Part shown: one piece after another, positions 6,796 to 13,682 of the stretch
Position numbering within the stretch: the stretch's first letter is position 1
How the letters are laid out: every line of letters begins with the position of its first letter
Source: Chloroflexota bacterium
Lineage (GTDB): Bacteria > Chloroflexota > Limnocylindria > Limnocylindrales > CSP1-4
Direction: 5' to 3'
DNA: 24,797 bases
NCBI GenBank assembly: GCA_021786915.1
Contig: JAJYMP010000680.1
Span: 849-25,645 of the forward strand
Made by a program: the position numbers and the translations under genes
Notes under the pieces: model-generated
Database searches by the model: none
What the model was told of the DNA's origin: nothing
The model's input: only the letters and a program-made list of their open reading frames with translations

Positions 6796-8235
6796 TCAGG
6801 CGACCGACCACGCCGCCAGGATGTCGCCAGCCTCGAGCACCACGTCGAACGCCGTTCGCGCATCGGCGTCCGCGCCGAGGCGCGAGACTGCCACCTTCAT
6901 CGTCGTCGGGCTTGCCCCCGGCACCTTTGCCCCGGCGGCCACGAGCGCGTTATAGTCCGACAGGGTCACCGGCCTGGCCTCACGCCACTTGATCGAGCCG
7001 AGGAACGCGATCCGCTTGGCGGGCGGATCGCGGCGGTCGGCGCCCACGAGGTCAATCTCCACGGCGTTGTCGGTTGTCCAGTAGGCGCCGACGACCGCGG
7101 CGGACCCGAACCGGGCGTCGGGGATCAGTTCGTCGACCGCCTCGCGGACGAGGGCCTCGATCGCCTTGCCCGCATAGGTCGACCAGCCGCGGACGATGAT
7201 GTCCGTGACGACCCGGCCGCGGCTGCGCTCGATCTCGCCCCTGTAGCGGTCGACGAAGCGCAGATAGAAGCGCAGGTACGGATCGACGATCTCGTACCGC
7301 GTGTCGCGAGAGGCAGCCGTCGAGAGCGGACGTCGCGCCTCGACGACCCGCTTGTCGGTGATGAGCAGATCGAGCGGGGGCTTGAGGTTGTTCGCATCGA
7401 CCCCGACCTCGTTCGCGATGTCGCCGCGCTTGCGGAACCCTTCGCCGATCACGGACAGGATCGTGCGCGCCTGCGTGCTCGAGCCGAAATCCGAGTCGAG
7501 GATGAGCCGTCCGGTGGTCACGAGGGCCGTGCCGTCATCGGAAAGCTGGTCTGCGAGGAAGTCCCGGAGACTGCGCCCCATCTTGGCGCGGACGAGCCTG
7601 GGGAAGCCGCCGGTGACGAGGTAGGAGTCGAGGGCCTCGGCGCCCGTCAGGCCCGACAGCTTCGCGGCCTCGGCCGGGTTGAGCGGGGGGACGAGGATCT
7701 CGCGTGCGGGACGCTGGTGGAGCGGCTGCTTTGGCGCCGTGATCATCTCCATCATCGCCTGGTCGGAGCCGACGAGAATGAGGAGCACTGGCTGCTTGGA
7801 GAGCGTGCGGTCCCAGGCGGTCTGGACCGCCCCGAGCACCGCGTCTCGCGCCTGTTCCGTGGCCCCGAGCAGGTAGGGGAACTCGTCGAGGACGATGACG
7901 CTCGGCCGTGCCGGGTCGGCAGCGCCGGCGGCGGTCACGAGCGCCGCCTGCCACGTGGCGAACGAGACGCCCTCCGCCTGCACGCGCGACGGGAGGTCCG
8001 ACAGTGCGAGTGCCTGCGCGAACAGGCCGAGCTCACGGTCCTCCGTCTGGCGACTGGCAGCGAAGAAGACGCTCGGCGCTCCTGAGCGGTCGATGAACTC
8101 CTCGACCAGCCAGGTCTTGCCGACCCGCCGGCGGCCGCGGATCGTGACCATCCGGCCCTCGCCGGAGTCCCGGGCAGCCGCCCATTCGGCATCGATCCTG
8201 GCCAGCAGTCCCGCGCGTCCGACGAAGTTCCTCAT
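6796..8235 (-). CDS. Archaeal-type P-loop ATPase with DUF234 nuclease-like C-terminus
   Basis: A 479-aa protein of the ATPase_2/DUF234 family. The N-terminal P-loop domain has Walker A GRRRVGKTWL (about residues 34-43), Walker B VIVLDEFPYLL (about 112-122) and sensor LLILVGSDQAMM. A winged-helix segment follows at about 268-310 (RKRGDIANEVGV). The C-terminal DUF234 part (about 320-450) contains AVEIDLVGADRR and IAFLGSIKW, which resemble the D and ExK parts of a PD-(D/E)XK fold. Biological roles of this family are poorly defined. Start ATG 8235 has GGAG at a 6-bp spacing. The gene stands alone, followed by 130 bp without features and then the transposon. Tandem palindromes upstream suggest specific, possibly autogenous, control. 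Confidence 0.85.
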   Translation of the reverse strand: MRNFVGRAGLLARIDAEWAAARDSGEGRMVTIRGRRRVGKTWLVEEFIDRSGAPSVFFAASRQTEDRELGLFAQALALSDLPSRVQAEGVSFATWQAALVTAAGAADPARPSVIVLDEFPYLLGATEQARDAVLGAVQTAWDRTLSKQPVLLILVGSDQAMMEMITAPKQPLHQRPAREILVPPLNPAEAAKLSGLTGAEALDSYLVTGGFPRLVRAKMGRSLRDFLADQLSDDGTALVTTGRLILDSDFGSSTQARTILSVIGEGFRKRGDIANEVGVDANNLKPPLDLLITDKRVVEARRPLSTAASRDTRYEIVDPYLRFYLRFVDRYRGEIERSRGRVVTDIIVRGWSTYAGKAIEALVREAVDELIPDARFGSAAVVGAYWTTDNAVEIDLVGADRRDPPAKRIAFLGSIKWREARPVTLSDYNALVAAGAKVPGASPTTMKVAVSRLGADADARTAFDVVLEAGDILAAWSVA

Positions 8236-8250
8236 CGGCTTCTCCAGCGA

Positions 8251-8283
8251 TAGTATAACGCCGTTATAGTATAACGAGGTTAT
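8251..8283 (-). promoter_or_regulatory. Tandem 13-bp palindromes overlapping the ATPase promoter
   Basis: Two palindromes, ATAACGCCGTTAT (8255-8267) and ATAACGAGGTTAT (8271-8283), lie 16 bp apart. The flanking 10-mer TAGTATAACG is also directly repeated at 8251-8260 and 8267-8276. On the minus strand each repeat contains a TATACT -10-like hexamer, and the nearer one is about 16 bp upstream of the ATG at 8235. No good -35 is visible. The patch is AT-rich in otherwise GC-rich DNA, as expected of a two-site operator over a promoter. Confidence 0.6.
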
Positions 8284-8323
8284 CCTTCGTCGAGCCTGAT
8301 CCCGAACCTGCCGCCCGGCGGAC

Positions 8324-9334
8324 TTACCCAGGCGCCCCGGGCGGTCGGCGCCACGATCCCCGCCCAGAGGGCAACGCGGCCACGGCCAGCGCCACGGCCG
8401 CCCACGCCACGAGCGCGGTCAGCATCGCGAGGCAGATGTTCGCGCCCAGGGCGAGCAGTCGGGTGGCACGGGGGGCGAAGCCAAGCGCCGGCCGGACGGC
8501 GAGCAGCAGCACGGTGGCGGCGTAGAGGCCGGTGTAGGGCGCCAGCACCAGGCCGGCCAGCAGGGCCGCCACGAAGCCGCGCGCCTCGTCCCGGAGGATG
8601 GCCCACACCGCCGCAGCGGCGACGAGCAGGGCCAGCGCCAGCTTCGGCGCGTCCAGCGGCCAGAGCGAGAGGTTGCCATGCGTCGCCAGCGGGGCTGTGC
8701 CGGCGACCGAGTCGCGCCCGAGGCCGAGGAGGATCGAGAGCCAGGCCACGTAGGCGTCGGGGCTGGCCACCACCACCGCCACAGCCGTCATGGCGAGGGC
8801 CGCCAGGATGGACCCGGCAAGCGCCCGCCGCCGCCAGACGAGCATCCAGACCACGACCAGGGCCAGGATGGGCTTGGGCGCGATCGCCAGCGCGATGCCC
8901 AGCGGGATGCCGTTGCGGTAGGCGTCACCGCGCCTGGCGACGAGGTAGATCGTCGCGGCGATCGGCAGGGTCACCTGGCCCAGCAGCAGCTCGTGGACGA
9001 CGGGCGCGAAGCCGAGCACGGCCAGGAGCACGAGCAGCCGATCGAGCCGCGCCAGGCCGCGGGTCTCGACGACGACGCCGACGAGCAGGATCGCCAGCCC
9101 GATCGACGACATCACGACCGCGGCGCCGGACGGCGGCAGGAGCGTCAGCGGCCAGGTGACCAGGGCCGTGAGCGGCGGGTAGAGCCCTCCGCAGCCCTTC
9201 GTGGCGCCCGCCATGGCGCAGTCGCGGTAGAAGCCGGCGTCGGCTCCGGCGGCGAGCGGCGCCAGCAGGACCAGGACCACCAGCCCCGTGATCACGTTCA
9301 TCACGGCGATCGCGAACAGCGTGGGGCGGCCCAT
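8324..9334 (-). CDS. GT87-like (DUF2029) polytopic membrane glycosyltransferase
   Basis: A 336-aa hydrophobic protein with about nine or more predicted membrane helices. ATG 9334 (MGRPTLFAIAVMNVITGLVV) places the first helix at the N-terminus, which suits the family. The frame is open upstream to 9664, but those residues are basic, low in hydrophobicity and overlap the divergent GT2 gene, so the internal start is preferred; its ribosome site is weak. The first outer loop carries AGFYRDCAM and GLYPPLTALVTWPL, matching the D/E-aromatic loop of GT87 enzymes, and IAPKPILALVVVWML resembles the later conserved loop. It is the third protein of this type in the window. The sugar specificity is unknown. 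Confidence 0.68.
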   Translation of the reverse strand: MGRPTLFAIAVMNVITGLVVLVLLAPLAAGADAGFYRDCAMAGATKGCGGLYPPLTALVTWPLTLLPPSGAAVVMSSIGLAILLVGVVVETRGLARLDRLLVLLAVLGFAPVVHELLLGQVTLPIAATIYLVARRGDAYRNGIPLGIALAIAPKPILALVVVWMLVWRRRALAGSILAALAMTAVAVVVASPDAYVAWLSILLGLGRDSVAGTAPLATHGNLSLWPLDAPKLALALLVAAAAVWAILRDEARGFVAALLAGLVLAPYTGLYAATVLLLAVRPALGFAPRATRLLALGANICLAMLTALVAWAAVALAVAALPSGRGSWRRPPGAPG

Positions 9335-9629
9335 CCAGATCGACCAGCCGCCGGCCCCACGTGTCGTCAGCGCGCCGAGTTCACCGGTGATGTTGCAGTC
9401 CTTCCATCCTGTGAGCGAGCGCCTGCGATCCGGGCTCGACGGACCGATCTTGGCACCCCGGTCGAGCATGGGCGCCGACCCGATCGTACCGGTGGCAGCC
9501 GGGACTGCGGCGAGTAGGATGCTGGCGGGCCCTCGATGCGAACCGGACCGCGAACGCGAGCAGCGCTCAATTAGGATTGACGTGGCGGTTCGACGCCGAC
9601 CCAAGGCCCGACGGTCGAAAGGAGCCGCA
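9335..9629. other. Divergent intergenic region
   Basis: It separates the GT87 gene (leftward) from the GtrB-like GT2 gene (rightward) and presumably holds both promoters. I see no convincing -35/-10 pair, palindrome, terminator or RNA gene. The only clear signal is AAAGGAG at 9618-9624, 5 bp before the GTG at 9630. Confidence 0.5.
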
Positions 9630-10763
9630 GTGCCGCTGCTGACCATCCTGACCCCGTGCTTCAACGAGGAGGGGAACGTCCGCGAGGTCCATCGCCGGGT
9701 CAGGGAAGCGATGGCGACGATCCCTGAATACGACTACGACCATTTGTTCATCGACAACGCGTCGACCGACAGGACGGTCGAGATCTTGCGGGAGCTCGCA
9801 GCCGATGACAGGCACGTCCGGGTCATCGTAAACACGCGCAACTTCGGGCACATCCGGTCGCCGTACCACGCGTTCCTCGAGGCCCGTGGCGACGCGATCG
9901 TCAGTTGCGTGGCCGACCTACAGGACCCGCCGGCACTGATCCCGGAGTTCGCCAAGAAGTGGGAGGAGGGCTACAAGGTCGTCATCGGGGTCAAGACCGG
10001 AACACACGACTCGTGGGTGATGGGCCGGGTCCGCAAGTTCTACTACTGGCTCGTCTCGACGCTATCGAGCGATGTCGAACTGGTGCAGAACTTCACGGGC
10101 TTTGGCTTGTACGACCGTGCGGTTGTCGAGCTGTTCCGCGGCACCGACGAACAGTATCCCTATACGCGCGGTCTCGTGAGCGACTTCGGGTACGAGATGG
10201 CGGTCATCGAGTACCACCAGCCGCCGCGATTCATGGGCAAGACTAAGCACAACTTCTTCACACTCTACGACCAAGCGATGCTGGGCATCACGAGCCACTC
10301 GAAGGTTCCGCTGCGCTTGGCCACGATGGCCGGGTTCGTAGTGTCGATCCTGTCGTTGCTGATCGCACTGATCTACCTAGCTCTGAAGCTCATCTGGTGG
10401 AACACCTTCAATTTGGGCCTCGCACCGCTGGTTATGGGCGTCTATTTCTTCGGTGCCGTCCAGTTGTTCTTCATCGGGATTGTCGGCGAGTACATCGGGT
10501 CGATCCACACGCAGGTCCACAGGCGACCCCACGTGGTAGAGCGCGAGCGGATCAACTTCCAGGTCGCCGGAGACAATTCCCACCGCTCGGTGCCGGAACT
10601 GTCCGGCCACGATCACGGCAGCCCACCCCAGGGACACGACCGATCCCACGAGGATCACGCCGATCAGACGCTCCGGGCTGGCCCCTGGCAGGGCGAGGGC
10701 AGCGACCTCCGCGATGGCGACCGCAGCATAAGCGCCGATGAACCTCGCGCGGTGAAGCGCTAG
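9630..10763 (+). CDS. GtrB-like GT2 polyprenyl-phosphate glycosyltransferase with an aberrant C-terminal tail
   Basis: The GT2 domain shows LTILTPCFNEEGNV (residues 5-18), DHLFIDNASTDRT, the donor-site VADLQDPPALIP, and two C-terminal helices (about 230-290) ending GEYIGSIHTQV. This is the architecture of bactoprenyl-phosphate glucosyltransferases, which make a lipid-linked sugar for membrane transferases. GTG 9630 is chosen because AAAGGAG lies 5 bp upstream and the GT fold begins there; the open frame back to 9288 is not conserved-looking. The natural C-terminus, ERINF at residue 310 (ending 10559), is not followed by a stop. The frame continues 67 residues of charged, His-rich sequence antisense to the flippase gene. 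The extra tail is probably an artefact of a rearrangement that removed the stop. Confidence 0.82.
   Translation: MPLLTILTPCFNEEGNVREVHRRVREAMATIPEYDYDHLFIDNASTDRTVEILRELAADDRHVRVIVNTRNFGHIRSPYHAFLEARGDAIVSCVADLQDPPALIPEFAKKWEEGYKVVIGVKTGTHDSWVMGRVRKFYYWLVSTLSSDVELVQNFTGFGLYDRAVVELFRGTDEQYPYTRGLVSDFGYEMAVIEYHQPPRFMGKTKHNFFTLYDQAMLGITSHSKVPLRLATMAGFVVSILSLLIALIYLALKLIWWNTFNLGLAPLVMGVYFFGAVQLFFIGIVGEYIGSIHTQVHRRPHVVERERINFQVAGDNSHRSVPELSGHDHGSPPQGHDRSHEDHADQTLRAGPWQGEGSDLRDGDRSISADEPRAVKR
10377..10763. other. 387-bp tail-to-tail overlap of GT2 and flippase reading frames
   Basis: The plus-strand GT2 frame and the minus-strand flippase frame both run without a stop through each other's C-terminal coding sequence. 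The recognisable ends of the two proteins meet near 10560. This looks like a deletion or inversion joint that removed both stop codons and any terminator between them. Confidence 0.6.
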
Positions 10764-11834
10764 TTGGTAGTTGTCGACGACAAGAACGATCGCCAACGGG
10801 AGACAGGCGAGGCTCAACCACGCAAGGTACGGTGCCGCTGGCTCGAACTTGGCGCCGTACAGCAGGCGCAGCCAGAACCCTGCGCCGAAGGCAAGAACCG
10901 CGGCGAGCACCCCCGATGTCGCCGCCGTCATCAGCAGACCCTGTCGCAAGAGGTGGTGGCTCGGGCGTGATGCCGCGGCCTCCGAGGCCACCATCGGGAA
11001 CAGAGCAATGACGATTCCCACGGGCAGCCAGAGGACTGCCTTCGCCAGGATGGCGGCTGCGGCGTACTCACTGGCCTGATCGGGCGGAAGGAAGACCCGG
11101 GCTAGTACGTAGTCGAATTGCGTCATGGCGATGAACGCGACGTTGCTGACCGCGAGGACGAGCGCGCTACGGGAGAGGAGGAGTCCGCGCGAGGTGATCG
11201 CGCGCGCCTCAGATGCCGGCGAGGGTCCCAGCGCGACCCAGACGGCGATCGAACCCAACCCACAGGCAAGGGCCGCTCCGGCCATGGTCCCGGCGACGCC
11301 GAAGCCCATGGAAACCAGGGCCAAGGATGAGACGAGTCGCACGATAGCGGAGGCGAAGTTCGCCACGGTGAGAGGCATGAACCTGTGCGCGCCTTGAAGA
11401 AGCGCGAGACCGAGCGCGAGAGCGACATTGGCGGCAACAGCTATCCACATAACCACCACGGGCCACGGAGAAGAGCTCCCGAGCGCGCCGGCGAGTAGCC
11501 CACTGGCAGCGATGCCAAGCACCAAAGCAGCCGCACCGCCAATAGTCAATTCGCGGACGGCTTGATGGCGGACAGCCGCGACTTCACCAGAATCCCCCCT
11601 GCCGGCCGCGAGAGCCGCCGCCCGCGTGACGACAAGCAGGACAGCGCTGAGGGGCACGGCCACCATATTGAAGATGCCGGACAACGCGGCATATAGGCTG
11701 TAGTCGGTGACGGGCAACATCCGTCCCATTGCGACCTGCAGCACGTACACGGTTGCTGCCGCGCCCGCCACCCCGGCGAACGTAAGTGCACCAGATCGCA
11801 CGAGCCCGACCTGAGCCGGGCGGGGTTCAAGCAC
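10377..11834 (-). CDS. Wzx-like polysaccharide flippase (MOP superfamily) with an aberrant C-terminal tail
   Basis: A polytopic membrane protein with about twelve hydrophobic segments and the typical Wzx pattern near the N-terminus (VLQVAMGRMLPVTDYSLYAA). It would move lipid-linked glycan units across the inner membrane. GTG 11834 is chosen because it lies 5 bp after the FkbM gene stop; the open frame back to 11930 overlaps that gene and is not family-like. The membrane part ends near residue 424 (about 10563). The last 60 or so residues (from LEVDPLALYH) are charged and simply antisense to the GT2 C-terminus. The true stop has probably been lost at the junction. It is the last gene of the long operon. 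Confidence 0.78.
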   Translation of the reverse strand: MLEPRPAQVGLVRSGALTFAGVAGAAATVYVLQVAMGRMLPVTDYSLYAALSGIFNMVAVPLSAVLLVVTRAAALAAGRGDSGEVAAVRHQAVRELTIGGAAALVLGIAASGLLAGALGSSSPWPVVVMWIAVAANVALALGLALLQGAHRFMPLTVANFASAIVRLVSSLALVSMGFGVAGTMAGAALACGLGSIAVWVALGPSPASEARAITSRGLLLSRSALVLAVSNVAFIAMTQFDYVLARVFLPPDQASEYAAAAILAKAVLWLPVGIVIALFPMVASEAAASRPSHHLLRQGLLMTAATSGVLAAVLAFGAGFWLRLLYGAKFEPAAPYLAWLSLACLPLAIVLVVDNYQLALHRARFIGAYAAVAIAEVAALALPGASPERLIGVILVGSVVSLGWAAVIVAGQFRHRAVGIVSGDLEVDPLALYHVGSPVDLRVDRPDVLADNPDEEQLDGTEEIDAHNQRCEAQIEGVPPDELQS

Positions 11835-11839
11835 GGCCT

Positions 11840-12730
11840 TCAAGCGGGCTCGATCACCTTGCGCTGTCCATGCCACACAGGTTGAGATGGAACAAAGACG
11901 AAATTCGCTATGAACGCACTGGTCGCCCACCCATCGGCTGAGATCGCTGAGGAGCTCTGCATTGTGCTTGGGTCGAACGCACCGATTGGCCTCATTCGGC
12001 CCTTGTCCAAGAAGTAGGCGTCGTAGTCGAGAGACTCCAGTAGTGTCACGACTCGTTGGATCGCACCCGGTGTCTGACGCTCGTCTATCTCGACCAGCAA
12101 CGTGGGATGCTGCGTGGCGAGCAGACGGCGTGCCCCGACAAGGACCGCCTCTTCGTGACCCTCCACGTCGATCTTGACGAAGCCGACATCTCCAAGGCCC
12201 TCATCGTCCAGACACTGAACCGACACCTCTACCGTCCGCACAGCCTCGGCGTCCTCGAAGGTCCTCGACAGGCTTGCCAGAGCGTTTATGCGCGCACGAT
12301 CGAAGACTGGGATCGACAGGGTGGCCATTCCGGCGTGATCCGACAGTGCGTACTGATGCACAACGCACTCAGGTAGAGCGCGTCGAAGACCTTCTGCAAG
12401 ATCAGGAATCGGCTCGTAGGCGTGAACCAGTCGTGAGTAGCGACGGAGGTGCCACGAATAGACACCGGTGTTGGCGCCTATGTCAACCGCCACCAGCTCC
12501 CTGCTACACAGCAAGGGAAGGAGCCTCATCTCCGGCTCGCCAAGGAACCATTTCGACCATGCGACGAGGCCCGTTGCATAGCGCGAGGGAAGCACTGCCA
12601 TAGCGACCGCGCGACCGCTTTGGAGAACCATGCGCTTCGCGTTCAAGATGTGCGCCAATTGCGGTTGAGTTGGGCTCGATAGAGTTGACGTGATGCGAGG
12701 TGCTGTCGCGTCATCGCGGTCGAATCGCAC
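11840..12730 (-). CDS. FkbM-family SAM-dependent methyltransferase
   Basis: A 296-aa protein with the FkbM signature: SAM motif I VAVDIGANTGVYSWHL (residues 80-95), YEPIPD for motif II, and FVKIDVEGHEEAVL in the second half. In glycan clusters FkbM enzymes O-methylate sugar hydroxyls. The gene starts at GTG 12730, overlaps the upstream methyltransferase by 20 bp, and ends 5 bp before the flippase start, so it belongs to the long operon. About 60 residues precede motif I, which is normal. The N-terminal 30 residues are variable, so a later in-frame start (Met34) is possible. The methylated position cannot be predicted. Confidence 0.85.
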   Translation of the reverse strand: MRFDRDDATAPRITSTLSSPTQPQLAHILNAKRMVLQSGRAVAMAVLPSRYATGLVAWSKWFLGEPEMRLLPLLCSRELVAVDIGANTGVYSWHLRRYSRLVHAYEPIPDLAEGLRRALPECVVHQYALSDHAGMATLSIPVFDRARINALASLSRTFEDAEAVRTVEVSVQCLDDEGLGDVGFVKIDVEGHEEAVLVGARRLLATQHPTLLVEIDERQTPGAIQRVVTLLESLDYDAYFLDKGRMRPIGAFDPSTMQSSSAISADGWATSAFIANFVFVPSQPVWHGQRKVIEPA

Positions 12731-13682
12731 GTGCGCGCAGATTGACGGGGGAACGCGTCACGAACCCGATTGCGAGCTGCGCCGGTTGCAGGAGCGCTCC
12801 CAGCAACATGAGCCCGGGCCCGTAATCCGATCGCCGCCTGGCCTGAAGGCTGCGGCCGATCATCGGCATATCGGCCCCTCCGATCGATGCGACCTGGAGC
12901 CCAGCACCTTCGATGACCATCTGGAGTGAGCGCCGTGTGAAGTGGAGTGTGTGGTACGGCACGTACCAACCGTTCCAATCCCGCCCGAACAGGTGTCGCA
13001 CTCCGGCTTCCAGATTTGGCGACTCAATCCCGATAACGCCACCCGGTCGAAGGAGCTCGCCAAGGTCGGTCAGTAAGTCCACCGGGTGATACGTGTGTTC
13101 GAGAACGTGCCTTAGCAGGATCAGGTCAATGCCGCCACCGACCTTATCCAATTCCCCATACGAGAGGTAGCTCCCAGAGTCGAGGCCAGGCGGCGCCGCG
13201 GAGTGGTAATCGCAGCCGAGCACGCGCGCCCGCGGTTTCTCCGCGGCCATCGCGCGCACGAAAGCCCCATTTCCGCACCCGTAGTCAAGAATTGTGGCGT
13301 CTTCTCGCATCCCCCGACAGAAGGAGCGGGCGTCTCGGCGAGCGAGCCAGTCCTTGATCCACGCGAGAAGCCTTGAGTCAGATGGCAGGAAGTCGCGAGA
13401 TGACCTGGCCTGATAGAGAGCCGGGGAGTCTGCCTCTGCTGGCACTGGATCGGTGTAACCCAAGCCGCATTCGGAACAGGCCCAGATCTCGAAGTCACGG
13501 CCGCCATAGGGAAATGTTCCATGAGCACGGGCACGCAGGCGCCACGCAAGACGGCAGTCGTGCCCAATCGGGAGCGGGCCGATTGGCGTTGCCACGAGTT
13601 CGGGCCCCTCCGCAGGCGGCAAGGAGCTCGATTGGCGCGTCTGTTCGCTCACGCTTGCCGACGCAGCGACGGGCCGTTTCAA
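12711..13682 (-). CDS. Class I SAM-dependent methyltransferase (Methyltransf_23 type)
   Basis: A 323-aa protein. Motif I is ILDYGCGNGAFVRAM (residues 131-145), motif II LGCDYHS, and post-motif LLRHVLEHTYHPVDLL then LLRPGGVIGIESPN. An N-terminal segment with CSEC (69-72) and GLGYTDPVP is common in methyltransferases of glycan clusters. It probably modifies a sugar of the glycan; O- versus C-methylation is undecided. The reading frame starts at TTG 13682, which overlaps the ThDP-enzyme stop (TTGA), with GGAG 8 bp upstream. GTG 13652 is an alternative start. It overlaps the FkbM gene by 20 bp. Confidence 0.82.
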   Translation of the reverse strand: MKRPVAASASVSEQTRQSSSLPPAEGPELVATPIGPLPIGHDCRLAWRLRARAHGTFPYGGRDFEIWACSECGLGYTDPVPAEADSPALYQARSSRDFLPSDSRLLAWIKDWLARRDARSFCRGMREDATILDYGCGNGAFVRAMAAEKPRARVLGCDYHSAAPPGLDSGSYLSYGELDKVGGGIDLILLRHVLEHTYHPVDLLTDLGELLRPGGVIGIESPNLEAGVRHLFGRDWNGWYVPYHTLHFTRRSLQMVIEGAGLQVASIGGADMPMIGRSLQARRRSDYGPGLMLLGALLQPAQLAIGFVTRSPVNLRARAIRPR

